A stretch of DNA of 64,000 nucleotides from Chitinophagaceae bacterium (GTDB taxonomy: Bacteria; Bacteroidota; Bacteroidia; Chitinophagales; Chitinophagaceae): assembly GCA_019638595.1 (NCBI GenBank), contig JAHBTJ010000005.1:282168-346167 (forward strand), read 5' to 3'. Shown piece by piece: positions 23,506 to 32,281 of the stretch; the first letter of the stretch is position 1, and every line of letters begins with the position of its first letter. A program made the position numbers and the translations under genes. A model generated the notes under the pieces. The model ran no database searches. It was not told where the DNA came from and worked only from the letters and a program-made list of their open reading frames with translations.

Positions 23506-24183
23506 TTATTTGTTTTCGTAAATATTTTGTACTTGTTTAGCAGTTAAAGCGTAGTTGTAAATTTTCAAATCGTCAAATTTAGCGGTAAAGTTATTTTCGC
23601 CTAATTGAAAAGCGCTTGACAAGGTATTCAATGTTGTTTCTTCTGTGTTAAATGATTTATCTAAAACTCCATTTATATACAGGGAAACAATGGTGTTATT
23701 TGAAAGACTAAAGGCTAAATGCGTCCACGTGTTTGGTTGGAAACTTGTATTAAACTGCACATCTCCAACTCCCGTTTGAAACAGAAGATCACTATTTTTG
23801 TCTATATAAACACCAAACACACCTGCACCTGTAAATGAACCATATTTACAAATGTTGTGAGGTGATGAAGGAACGGCTGGAATGTTGAACCATACTGAAA
23901 TTGTTCTTGCACTGCTGTCTAACGGTAAGCTGCTTAATGATTCTCTGGCGCCGTTGGTTAGCGATAACGCAGAATTCGTGTTTCCGTGCCGGTCGGTAGT
24001 AAATGTGTTTCCTGTGCTCGAAAGCGTGCCTGTACCCACTGTGGCGGAAAGTGAGTTGTCAAAAGGAAAATCATATATTTTCGTTTGTGCGTTTGCATTG
24101 TCATTATCTTTTTTACAGGAACTGTTAATACTTGCCGTAAAGCAAACAATCAGGAGAAATTTGAGTATTGTTTTATTTGTCAT
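23506..24183 (-). CDS. LamG/concanavalin A-like lipoprotein
   Basis: The N-terminus MTNKTILKFLLIVCFTASIN leads to a lipobox ending SSCKKD. Residues 35-225 form one LamG-like jelly roll: FDNSLSATVGTG at the start, RTISVWFNIP, WTHLAFSLSNNTIVSLYING and FDDLKIYNYALTAKQVQNIY at the end, which is the typical closing motif. It probably binds carbohydrate or protein at the cell surface. It is 225 residues long, a single domain, with no attached enzyme. Confidence 0.85.
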   Translation of the reverse strand: MTNKTILKFLLIVCFTASINSSCKKDNDNANAQTKIYDFPFDNSLSATVGTGTLSSTGNTFTTDRHGNTNSALSLTNGARESLSSLPLDSSARTISVWFNIPAVPSSPHNICKYGSFTGAGVFGVYIDKNSDLLFQTGVGDVQFNTSFQPNTWTHLAFSLSNNTIVSLYINGVLDKSFNTEETTLNTLSSAFQLGENNFTAKFDDLKIYNYALTAKQVQNIYENK

Positions 24184-24815
24184 TTTATTTTTTTTATTTT
24201 TAAATTTCTGTCATTTTTTGAGTGGGTTCTGCTCCACTTTATTGTGCCGAACAGTTAAACGCCTGACAAAACTATACAACGCCGGAGCATCATTATTTAT
24301 TACATAAAAGCGTAATGTGCTATAGAATTTTTTCTATTTACTTGGGAGAAAACGCGTAATTCAAAAATTCACCCGGCGAGAAATCCGCCAGCCTTTTGTA
24401 CTAATGCTCAACATCTGCACTACTGCCCGGCAGGTTCCTCATGCACGCTGCCATGTTTTAGATCAATGCAGCAAAAAGTAACCCAAAAGCCCTGCCTGAA
24501 TGACCAGTCGGGCAGGCGCCCGAAATCGGCCGTAGCCGATTTCGTCCCGCCTTGCCAGGGATTTCGCTTTTAAAATATTGTATACACGCGAGGATGGCTT
24601 CACCCGCCGTAACATTGCTCCAACTTAGGTTTTGATGCTGGCGGGATCGCAAGGACGCTAAAATTGTTTTGGGTTTACAACCTGCACCAAAGCAAAGTAT
24701 ACATTAGCTCAACCTCTTGCCCGTTTTTGCGAGCCGCCGCATGTATTCTAAAAGCGAAATCCTGATCTGTTGATGCATATACAGAAGATTCCGTTAACGC
24801 CCTTTGATTTTATCC
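24184..24815. other. 632-base gap with hairpin-rich sequence and no convincing gene
   Basis: No credible reading frame covers this region. It contains a perfect hairpin at 24521-24544 (CGAAATCGGC-CGTA-GCCGATTTCG), an imperfect G+C-rich stem just before it (CCTGCC...GGCAGG, 24491-24516) and G+C-rich tracts, unlike the A+T-rich flank. It may hold repeat-element debris. The promoter of the - strand LamG gene would lie just after 24183. Confidence 0.5.
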
Positions 24816-25442
24816 CTATCGCGATAAATATTTTTTTATTGCTTCACTGCGTGTTCTTACATGCAGCTTTTCGTAAATGCTGCTGGCATGCTTTTTTACA
24901 GTATCAATAGTAACAGCCAGCTTATTGGCGATCTCCTTATATAAAAAGCCGTCTACAATAAGCTCCAGTACCATCTTTTCCCTGTCCGTAAGACTGTTAA
25001 GCTCTTTAGGGCTGCCGCTGCCCCGTTGAAAATAGTTAATAACCCGCCTGGCAATTTCCGGCGACATGGGTGCGCCTCCGGCATGAAGTTCCATGATGTT
25101 CTCAAGCAGGTAATCGAATGAGTATTTTTTAAGCAGGTATCCCCCTGCCCCGGATTTAATAGCGTTAAACACTTTATCATCGTTATTAAATATGGTCAAT
25201 ACCAGGAATTTGGCGGCGGCGTCCTTTAATTTTATCACCTGTATGGCTTCTATCCCCGACATGCCGGGAAGATCAATATCCATAAGCGTTATATCCGGCT
25301 TCAAGTTATCGTATTCGTTAATATAGGATTCAGCATCGGCAAAAGATCCTATACAGGAGAGATTGGATGAACTGTTAACAATGTCTTCAAGCGCCTGCCT
25401 CAAAATAGGCTGATCATCAACTATGCAAATCGTAATTATCAT
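24816..25442 (-). CDS. NarL/LuxR-family response regulator
   Basis: A receiver domain (ICIVDDQPILRQALED at the N-terminus; phospho-acceptor Asp in DITLMDIDLPGMSG) is joined to a LuxR helix-turn-helix (LTDREKMVLELIVDGFLYKEI, DTVKKHASSIYEKLHVRTRS). Length is 208 residues, normal for the family. It lies five bases after the sensor kinase gene and is surely its partner. It is a candidate binder of the TACACAAAAGTGTA palindromes found upstream of this operon and of two other regulator genes. Confidence 0.93.
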   Translation of the reverse strand: MIITICIVDDQPILRQALEDIVNSSSNLSCIGSFADAESYINEYDNLKPDITLMDIDLPGMSGIEAIQVIKLKDAAAKFLVLTIFNNDDKVFNAIKSGAGGYLLKKYSFDYLLENIMELHAGGAPMSPEIARRVINYFQRGSGSPKELNSLTDREKMVLELIVDGFLYKEIANKLAVTIDTVKKHASSIYEKLHVRTRSEAIKKYLSR

Positions 25443-25447
25443 AATAT

Positions 25448-28400
25448 TCAGTCTTTACTTGTAAAAATATTTATAGTAATGTTTGTTCCGTTATTGTTAT
25501 CAAATTTTACTTCACCGTTTATGCTGGAAATCCTCCTTTTAATATTGTTTAACCCGTTTCCTGTTGTTGGGAGGCCTTCCGGTATACCTATACCATTGTC
25601 GCTTATCACTATCTGTAATATATTTTGGCCTATGGTTCCACATTGAATGGAAAATACGGTTGCCCTGGAGTGTTTTACTGTATTGTGAAAAGCTTCTTTT
25701 GCTACGAGCAGGATATTTCTGCGTTGTGTGCTGGTTATATGAATGTCTTCCTGCATATTGCTTTGAATATCGAGGCGCATCGGCAGGTCTATGCGCTGGA
25801 GATAACTTGCCATATATATCCTGAGATGCGCTATTAACCCGTTAAAGGAGTCGTCTGAGTGATTAAGTACCCAAATGATCTCACTCATCTGGTCAATGAG
25901 CTCGCCTGATACCTTTCCTATATCTGCCAGCATTTGAGGCGCTCTCGGGCTGTTGGGATGAGCGCTTACAGAGCTTGAAAGCAGCCGGATAGACGTGAGG
26001 CCAGAGCCCAGATCGTCGTGCAGCTCCTGCGATATGCGTTCTCTTTCGCTTTTCAGCGCTATTTGTTTGGAGGCTTCTATTCTTTCCTTCTCGAATTTTT
26101 TCCTGTACCAATAATTTAGTATAAGGAACATAAGCGCAAAAAATGTGATTGACACTAATAATACAAACCACAGCTCCTCCCAAAAAGGCTGCTTAATCCT
26201 GAAACTATAGGATACTTCTCTTACTGTATCACTGTCAGGATATTTACCTGTTACGATCAGCTTATATTTTCCAGGCTTCAGGTCCATATATTCCAGCGTA
26301 AGGCCTGTAGGAATCCGCCACGCGGAATCAATTCCTTCCATCTTATAACGCATTTCAAACGGCTCTGCCTGCAGGGTGGAAATAGCGTGCACTGAAAAGC
26401 TGAAGTTATTTTTATAATGGGGGAATGGCCTGGTATTAACAATAGAACCCGGCAAAATGCTGTTGTGCAATAAAGAATCCTGGTTTTTTATCCAGTAAAA
26501 GAAAAGATGGAAATCTCTCTTTTTATTGCTGAAAAGATTGGTATTGATAGCTGTTACTCCTTTTACACCGCCGAAATATACATTCTGATGATCATCTACA
26601 GCAAGGCTTTTGGAGTTAAATTCAGAATTGACTATGGTTCGCAGGGCCGATAGCTTGAATATACTTCTCTGAACACAGTCGTATGCAATAGCTCCTCCGT
26701 TGGTGGCTGCCCAAAGAATGTCACGGTTGTCTATAAACCCACTGTAGCTTATATTGCCGGGTAGTCGTTTGCTTTCAGCACATAAATGTTCTTTAAAGCC
26801 AAATTTTGCATCAAATACATATATGCCGTTTGTAGTTAATAAATATTTATGCTGCCTGCTGTCTTCAAGCACAAATCTTACCGGGATATTGGGGTTAAAC
26901 AGATCAATCGCTTTTTTCAGCCGGACGCCTTCAAGGTTGTACACCTGTAATCCGGAAGTGCCTACGGTTACCTGGCCTGAGGAAAGCACTTCAATACAGG
27001 TAATATAATGTGGCGACGCGATTGAATCTAAAAACATAAACCTGAAGCCCTGCGTTACGCTTCCTTCCACCCTGAACAATTGATTGTTTGCGCTGTAATA
27101 AAATAACTGATCGCCCGCCTTTTTAATAATAGGAATGGCGTCTTTGGAAGGAAGTAACATGTCGAAAGACTGCTTATGCGCAAAAGCAATGCTGTCTACC
27201 GGGAATGTAGGAAATTGTGCAGATAACTGACTGGCATTGATGATTCCCAGCTTAAAATCATTCCACAATACGGTCCATATATGATCCCTGTCGAGGTTTT
27301 CGAGTGTGGCAATGGAATTAGGCGCCAGTCCCCTGATCTTATGATGTTGTAAAACGCTGTTATTATCGCCAGGGGTAACGATATTGATATCGTTTTTAAA
27401 GTCGGCGAAAAGCAACTTTTCATTATGTAATACAATAGAAGATACGGAACTACCTTTACTGGGAAAATCACTATAGTTTTTTACTAATGCAGTGCGGTCG
27501 GATATAAGAATGCCGGATATTCTCGTAGACAGATATATCTCATCTTTATTGGTTCCTATGTCTACAACATGAGTCTGCTCTTTATCGCCGCTTTCAAGCA
27601 GTGTTTGAGTTTTATCTTTAATGGTATTTGAGGCGGTAAAATACACAAACAGCTTATTATATCCGCCTATCCAGTAATTTCCCAGGTTATCCATTGCAAT
27701 ATCTTTCAGCTCAAAATCATGCTCTCCTTTAAAGAATGAAGAGAGGAATACCTTGTGTATAAGTTTATGCGATTGCCTGGCTACCCGGTAGATAGCATGA
27801 TCTGTACACACCAGGTATTCCTCTTTGTTATCAGCATTCACCATTATGTTCCTCGTTTCGGCAGGCAGCTTCAATAAGGTGTCTGCCCTGTTTTCAGGAA
27901 TGTTGATTTTTACGAAATGGTTATCGGTGGTGAGGTAAAAATAGTCTGAAGTAACCCCGCTTGTATTTACACGTATTCCCTGTTTTGCACGGGTATAAGG
28001 TACAATTGATTGTATGGTTAATGCCCTGTTCAGTACATATAATTTACCGGCAGTTTCCGCGTAAAGCTCTTCTCCGGAAGCCGAAGCGCCTATAAGATGG
28101 ATGGGCTGGCGTGATACAGGCAGGGGTTGTCGCTTCAGCTTTTCTACAGTATTGGTTTTATAGTGATAGAGGTATAATCCATTGGGTGAGCTGATCAGCA
28201 TTGATATGCTGTCTGCTTGCAAAAAATTATGAGGTAATTGTGCGAGGTTAAAATTGCTGTCGGATGAATAAGTGGGTAAATTAAAAAAATGGGTGCCATC
28301 GAAGATACTTACTCCATAATAGTTGCTCACCCACAGGAAGCCGTATTTATCCTGGTACATATTGTCACAGGCCCCCGACGGAAGCCCCTGTTCCGCATCG

Positions 28401-28516
28401 TACCGCTTAAACCGTATGTTGTCATAGCTGTCTGTTTGCGAAATACCGCCGGCACTGATGAAAACCAGGCTCAGGGCTATACATACAAACTTATATCGCT
28501 TTTTAAGGGGGGGCAT
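25448..28516 (-). CDS. Two-component sensor histidine kinase with periplasmic propeller
   Basis: The order in 1022 residues is: a signal peptide (1-28), a large periplasmic two-propeller region with repeats such as YDAEQGLPSGACDNMYQDKYGFLWVS, a Y_Y_Y domain near 690-775 (YKMEGIDSAW, LKPGKYKLIVTGK), one membrane helix (LWFVLLVSITFFALMFLILNYW), a HisKA_3 domain with ERISQELHDDLGSGL, and a HATPase domain with DNGIGIPEG and GNGLNNIKRRI. It resembles hybrid-type sensors for extracellular polysaccharides but lacks a fused regulator. The regulator is encoded next door. The ligand is unknown. Confidence 0.93.
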   Translation of the reverse strand: MPPLKKRYKFVCIALSLVFISAGGISQTDSYDNIRFKRYDAEQGLPSGACDNMYQDKYGFLWVSNYYGVSIFDGTHFFNLPTYSSDSNFNLAQLPHNFLQADSISMLISSPNGLYLYHYKTNTVEKLKRQPLPVSRQPIHLIGASASGEELYAETAGKLYVLNRALTIQSIVPYTRAKQGIRVNTSGVTSDYFYLTTDNHFVKINIPENRADTLLKLPAETRNIMVNADNKEEYLVCTDHAIYRVARQSHKLIHKVFLSSFFKGEHDFELKDIAMDNLGNYWIGGYNKLFVYFTASNTIKDKTQTLLESGDKEQTHVVDIGTNKDEIYLSTRISGILISDRTALVKNYSDFPSKGSSVSSIVLHNEKLLFADFKNDINIVTPGDNNSVLQHHKIRGLAPNSIATLENLDRDHIWTVLWNDFKLGIINASQLSAQFPTFPVDSIAFAHKQSFDMLLPSKDAIPIIKKAGDQLFYYSANNQLFRVEGSVTQGFRFMFLDSIASPHYITCIEVLSSGQVTVGTSGLQVYNLEGVRLKKAIDLFNPNIPVRFVLEDSRQHKYLLTTNGIYVFDAKFGFKEHLCAESKRLPGNISYSGFIDNRDILWAATNGGAIAYDCVQRSIFKLSALRTIVNSEFNSKSLAVDDHQNVYFGGVKGVTAINTNLFSNKKRDFHLFFYWIKNQDSLLHNSILPGSIVNTRPFPHYKNNFSFSVHAISTLQAEPFEMRYKMEGIDSAWRIPTGLTLEYMDLKPGKYKLIVTGKYPDSDTVREVSYSFRIKQPFWEELWFVLLVSITFFALMFLILNYWYRKKFEKERIEASKQIALKSERERISQELHDDLGSGLTSIRLLSSSVSAHPNSPRAPQMLADIGKVSGELIDQMSEIIWVLNHSDDSFNGLIAHLRIYMASYLQRIDLPMRLDIQSNMQEDIHITSTQRRNILLVAKEAFHNTVKHSRATVFSIQCGTIGQNILQIVISDNGIGIPEGLPTTGNGLNNIKRRISSINGEVKFDNNNGTNITINIFTSKD

Positions 28517-28539
28517 ATACAGGTTTGGTTTTTTTTTTG

Positions 28540-28584
28540 TGAAGCTAGTTTAGTTAATGCTAAGGGGTATTACACTTTTGTGTA
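28540..28584 (-). promoter_or_regulatory. Promoter and palindromic operator of the 25448-28516 operon
   Basis: On the - strand the perfect palindrome TACACAAAAGTGTA (28584-28571) precedes TAGCTTCA (28547-28540), a variant of the TAnnTTTG -7 element, with 37 bases from palindrome start to -7 start. The same geometry occurs at three other promoters nearby. Confidence 0.7.
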
Positions 28585-28718
28585 TGAGCCAATATAAATT
28601 AGCCATTTTTTACCAAATATGTAAATATATTTCGGGGGCGAATGTGGTCCCGGTGAAAAAATATCCGGGTTTTGGCGTTGCACCGGGGTTTTCAATTCCG
28701 CTAAAAAAAATTCGCTTT

Positions 28719-28763
28719 TACACAAAAGTGTATAGAAATGTTTTGTGCGGCTGTATAGCTTTG
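28719..28763 (+). promoter_or_regulatory. Promoter with palindromic operator (candidate small RNA)
   Basis: TACACAAAAGTGTA (28719-28732) is followed 37 bases from its start by TAGCTTTG (28756-28763), a perfect TAnnTTTG element. The segment from TATAGCTTTGCATTATAAAT on for 27 bases is repeated exactly at 29101. Confidence 0.75.
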
Positions 28764-28768
28764 CATTA

Positions 28769-28942
28769 TAAATCCAAACGAAAAATCCAATTTTATCCTT
28801 ATCCCTTGAAAGCTATCCGTATTCTATGATAAGAACCCATGCCCAACTGAAAGTTTCAGCCAGGAAAAAGCACCTCTCCATAATATGCGGGTCCTTATCC
28901 TGAAAAACAAAAGCCGTTATCATTCCTGGTAGCGGCTTTTTT
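28769..28942 (+). ncRNA. Candidate small RNA or small peptide transcript
   Basis: About 174 bases separate the -7 element at 28756 from a terminator at 28909-28942. The RNA can fold: GATAAG (28828) pairs with CTTATC (28894), followed by ACCC with GGGT, and CTGAAAGTTTCAG forms an inner hairpin. It also has a 25-codon frame from ATG 28826 (MIRTHAQLKV...) to TGA 28903, giving a basic peptide. Whether it works as RNA or message cannot be decided from sequence. No family match was recognised. Confidence 0.45.
28909..28942 (+). terminator. Rho-independent terminator
   Basis: AAAGCCGTTATC pairs with GGTAGCGGCTTTTTT (with G-T pairs) around a short loop, followed by a T-run. Confidence 0.8.
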
Positions 28943-29064
28943 ATGCCGGCATCCGGTACCAGCCTCTTTCCGTATTTTATTTTGATAAAGAAGCTACCCT
29001 TTTGTGCAACGGCTGTTGCATAATCATTTAATTATCAAATGTTCATAAAATCAATTTCAGTAGT

Positions 29065-29110
29065 TACACAAAGGTGGTATTTACGTGGGTGCTCATCAGG
29101 TATAGCTTTG
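29065..29110 (+). promoter_or_regulatory. Promoter and operator of the kinase gene at 29191
   Basis: TACACAAAGGTGGT (29065-29078), a degenerate copy of the palindrome, lies 38 bases before TAGCTTTG (29103-29110). The -7 segment and the following 17 bases match the promoter at 28756 exactly. Confidence 0.7.
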
Positions 29111-29190
29111 CATTATAAATCCAAACGGAGAATGCAGCATATATAGTAAGAAACAACTTCATTCCCGGAAAAACCTGTCAATCGGTTCCT

Positions 29191-29961
29191 ATGGCTAAAA
29201 AAGAAATCCTTCATTATTCATCCGCACCCGTAGCGGGAGATACCCTGACCGGCGGTAAAAACCATAAAGATTATTGTCTTTTTGAAAACGCTGCCTGTGA
29301 TACACCACTTATTATACCCGGAAACGCCGTCAGCTCCCATGATTTATCGAAGATCGCGCTGTTATCATACGAAGCTGCAAGAAGAGAAATGGCGCACGAG
29401 CTGCACGACAATGTTAACCCGCTGCTTTGTGTTGCAAAGATTTACCTTGATCAGCTAACACCGGCAACAGAAAGTGAAGTGCTGGCGAAAAAGCAGGTGA
29501 TGGAGCTCATTTCAGAAGCTATTCAAAATGTAAAGCAGGTATCTGATACCTATTCAATTTTTGACCGTAAGGATTCTTCGGTTGTTGCGGTTGTAAATGA
29601 CCTTATTAAAAAAATAGAAAAGCTGAATCTTTTTGAAATTGATTTTTTGTACAGTTCGCAACGTGTGCTTGATAAATTATCCTGTTGCTATAAGCTGACT
29701 ATACACCGCATCATCCAGGAACAATTGAATAATATCATAAAATATAGTAAGGCTAAGCATGTGTGTGTGCAATTAAGCCTGAACAAAAGACATCTTTACC
29801 TGCAGATAGCAGACGATGGCGTTGGGTTTGATAGTAAACGCATTAATTCCGGCATAGGGCTTCGTAGTATGAAAAATCGAATAAGCCATCTGGGTGGGAA
29901 AATGAATATTGACACTGCCTGTGGTAAAGGTTGCAGAATAACCGTGTCTTTTTATATATAA
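29191..29961 (+). CDS. Cytoplasmic sensor histidine kinase (HisKA_3/HATPase)
   Basis: The 256-residue protein has no membrane segment. Residues about 70-140 are a HisKA_3 dimerisation domain with the phospho-acceptor His in MAHELHDNVNPLL. Residues 165-256 form the ATPase domain with IADDGVGFDS and GIGLRSMKNRISHLGG. The first 60 residues carry no recognisable sensor domain, so it may respond to a soluble signal or partner protein. It lies 440 bases upstream of an orphan LuxR-type regulator, its probable partner. Confidence 0.9.
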   Translation: MAKKEILHYSSAPVAGDTLTGGKNHKDYCLFENAACDTPLIIPGNAVSSHDLSKIALLSYEAARREMAHELHDNVNPLLCVAKIYLDQLTPATESEVLAKKQVMELISEAIQNVKQVSDTYSIFDRKDSSVVAVVNDLIKKIEKLNLFEIDFLYSSQRVLDKLSCCYKLTIHRIIQEQLNNIIKYSKAKHVCVQLSLNKRHLYLQIADDGVGFDSKRINSGIGLRSMKNRISHLGGKMNIDTACGKGCRITVSFYI

Positions 29962-30085
29962 TTTTTGGTGCCCGTTTTTTAAATCCTTGTATCCGCTTTT
30001 TTAAATCCAATGATCCTGGTCTCTGAACTGACCACACAACCCTAACCTGTACCTGACACCAGCCGTTTCTAACCTTAAACAAATA

Positions 30086-30127
30086 GCCGTTATCATTGCC
30101 TTTATGCATGGTAACGGCATTGTTTTT
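30086..30127 (+). terminator. Terminator of the 29191 kinase gene
   Basis: GCCGTTATC (30086) pairs with GGTAACGGC (30110) around a 15-base loop, followed by ATTGTTTTTA. The stem sequence resembles the terminator at 28909. Confidence 0.75.
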
Positions 30128-30155
30128 ATGCCCGGTTTGCCATTATACCCGGCAT

Positions 30156-30223
30156 TACACAAAAGTGGTGATCCGCATTACCCAAATGTGTATATACGCG
30201 GTATAGGCAGATTTATAATTTTG
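30156..30223 (+). promoter_or_regulatory. Promoter with two operator sites, regulator gene at 30401
   Basis: TACACAAAAGTGGT (30156-30169) and TACCCAAATGTGTA (30179-30192) are two imperfect copies of the palindrome. The second lies 37 bases before TAATTTTG (30216-30223), a perfect TAnnTTTG element. Confidence 0.75.
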
Positions 30224-30229
30224 TGGTTC

Positions 30230-30400
30230 AGCTATATGAAAATGATTAAATGGCTACTGTGTGTGGAGATAAATGCTTGCTGAACACATGCTGTAAAAAT
30301 ATTTATCGCCACACTATGAAGTAAGATTTAATGGCAGCAGATAGTGTGGTTCATATAGCAGCGCTGTATATAAAATTCAATAACTATAAAATCCTGTCAC
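30230..30400 (+). promoter_or_regulatory. Structured 5' leader of the regulator gene at 30401
   Basis: GCTATATGAA (30231-30240) is perfectly complementary to TTCATATAGC (30350-30359), closing the leader. Inside, CCACACTAT (30309-30317) can pair with ATAGTGTGG (30341-30349), but the same strand segment (30301-30314) can instead pair with GTGTGGAGATAAAT (30261-30274; 13 of 14 pairs). The two inner stems exclude each other, as in riboswitches or attenuators. No known riboswitch class was recognised. Confidence 0.5.
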
Positions 30401-31054
30401 ATGTATGCTCCAACACAAGAAAAAAAAATAACCGTCCTTATTGTTGACGATCATAAGCTCATCAGGGATACCTGGTCTTTTATTCTTAACAGCGATCCGC
30501 GTTTTCAGGTTATAGCAGAGGCTGATACAGGAGATGAAGCAGTACTGCTTGCGCTTAGAAACCAACCTGATGTTATCCTGATGGATATCAATATGAGCCC
30601 GGTGAATGGCTTAGAGGCTACAAAAGAGATCACGAAAATATCATCCCGCTCAAAAATCATTGGCGTTTCAATGCATTCGCAACCATTATTTGCAAAAAAA
30701 ATGTTGCAGTCGGGCGCCCAGGGCTATGTTACTAAAAATTCCTCAAAAGAGGAAATGATAACTGCCATTAACGAAGTGATATCGGGCAAAAAATACATTT
30801 GTGAAGAGGTGAAGTCTATCCTGTCTGAGCAAATGCTTGATAACAATAGCCCGTGTGATGTCAGCATCCTGTCGGGCCGGGAAATGGAAATAGTTGATCT
30901 TATCAGGCATGGAAAGTCGTCGAGGGAAATAGGTAAGGAGTTAAATATCACTTTAAAAACAGTAGAGGTACACCGGCACAATATCTTAAAAAAGCTCCAT
31001 CTAAAAAATACGGCGCTCCTGGTTAACTTTGTAAATAATGCCGGTATTTTATAA
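30401..31054 (+). CDS. NarL/LuxR-family response regulator
   Basis: Residues 1-130 are a receiver domain (VLIVDDHKLIRD; phospho-acceptor Asp in VILMDINMSPVNG; Lys in GAQGYVTKNSSKEE). Residues 150-217 are a LuxR helix-turn-helix (LSGREMEIVDLIRHGKSSRE, LKTVEVHRHNILKKLHLKNT). Length is 217 residues. The neighbouring kinase gene at 29191 is the likely partner, although each gene has its own promoter. It is a candidate to bind the shared palindromes. Confidence 0.93.
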   Translation: MYAPTQEKKITVLIVDDHKLIRDTWSFILNSDPRFQVIAEADTGDEAVLLALRNQPDVILMDINMSPVNGLEATKEITKISSRSKIIGVSMHSQPLFAKKMLQSGAQGYVTKNSSKEEMITAINEVISGKKYICEEVKSILSEQMLDNNSPCDVSILSGREMEIVDLIRHGKSSREIGKELNITLKTVEVHRHNILKKLHLKNTALLVNFVNNAGIL

Positions 31055-31210
31055 CGCTCCTGCATAGCCGGAAATAATGCCAGGAAAATTTTTGGCTGCA
31101 AAAAGGGATATAGGAAAAATTAAATAAGGAGGCTTTTATGGCTTGTAGTCTTTCATTGCAAAATGCACCAGGATTTAGAGAGTGAGGCTGCCCGTTATAG
31201 CGCTTTGTAT

Positions 31211-32281
31211 TTAGTTTATGACCGCATTAATTTTTGCCCAAAGTTCGTTGTCAAACCCCGAAACAGCAAAAGAGGGATTGTCTGGATTGGAAGAATCTCC
31301 CATTCGTACGATTACCATTTTTTTGCCCGGTACTACGTAAAGACGTTGGTCAGAAAGCCCCATAGCCGCATACATATCTGCCGGTGCATTGGGAATCAAA
31401 GATCCATTGTAAACGGTTTGCTCATTCGGCAGCATAAATTTTGATTTGCCGTTGAGCCACCAAAGGTATCCATAGGAAGGATTAATATTTTGTGAGGTGC
31501 CGGTACTTGCGGTAAAAAAGGATTCGTTGATTATTTGTTCGCTTTTCCATTTACCCTTGTTTAAAGCTAAAAGCCCAAATCTCGCCATGCTTCTTGCTGT
31601 GCTATGATAGATGGTAAAAATTGCCCCAAAATTCCAATATCCATCCATACCTATCTTGTTCTTTAACTTTTCAGTAAAATAGGTTTCAAATTCCTTGTCG
31701 CTTGCATCTGCAACTATGCCAAACAACTTTTGGAAAACATTTCCGTAAGCCCATCTTGTACCGGCGTCAGCAACATAAGTTAAATTAGGCTTTATCACCA
31801 ACTGTTTTGTGTCGTCAATACCCGATGTCATTGTCAGCAGGTGTTTTACGGTTATCAGGTTTTCTTTTTCCAATGGCATATTTGTCCACCCTGTACTTAA
31901 ATAATCGGATGCTTTATTGCTGATATCAAGCAATCCTTCCTGCTGGGCAATTCCCGTTGTTGCAGCCGCCAGTGTTTTACCCGCACTGTTCCATTCCCAT
32001 TCGGCGGAGGAAGTATGTCCGTTAAAATATTCTTCCATAACGATCCTGCCGTTTACCAGTATCATAAATGACTTTGTGTTCTTTTCAATCAGGAAATCTT
32101 TTAAAGGCTGAATTGCGTTCTGGTTCCATCCTAATTCCGAAGCAGGCGTAGTTTCCCATGCTGAGCCTGAATTTGCAGGAAAATACATGGAAGTGTCAGG
32201 GTCAGTTGGTGTCGGATCATCATCTTTATTACAACTTATCAAAGACAACAATATTAATAACAAGACGCTTATACTTTTCAT
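31211..32281 (-). CDS. Serine hydrolase of the beta-lactamase/PBP4* family, lipoprotein
   Basis: The N-terminus is a lipobox signal (LLLILLSLISCNKDDD). The catalytic Ser-x-x-Lys is in WNSAGKTLAA (about residue 93), the Tyr-x-Asn motif is in RWAYGNVFQ and later GYLWWLNGK fits the third region. It belongs to the class C beta-lactamase-like esterases and peptidases and would act in the periplasm or at the surface. Its substrate is unknown. It reads toward the response regulator gene, with a short gap between. Confidence 0.88.
   Translation of the reverse strand: MKSISVLLLILLSLISCNKDDDPTPTDPDTSMYFPANSGSAWETTPASELGWNQNAIQPLKDFLIEKNTKSFMILVNGRIVMEEYFNGHTSSAEWEWNSAGKTLAAATTGIAQQEGLLDISNKASDYLSTGWTNMPLEKENLITVKHLLTMTSGIDDTKQLVIKPNLTYVADAGTRWAYGNVFQKLFGIVADASDKEFETYFTEKLKNKIGMDGYWNFGAIFTIYHSTARSMARFGLLALNKGKWKSEQIINESFFTASTGTSQNINPSYGYLWWLNGKSKFMLPNEQTVYNGSLIPNAPADMYAAMGLSDQRLYVVPGKKMVIVRMGDSSNPDNPSFAVSGFDNELWAKINAVIN

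Noticed and set aside
28557-28829. 90-residue + strand frame between the two kinase genes
   Set aside because: It runs through the two operator palindromes and the -7 element, and its translation has no natural pattern.
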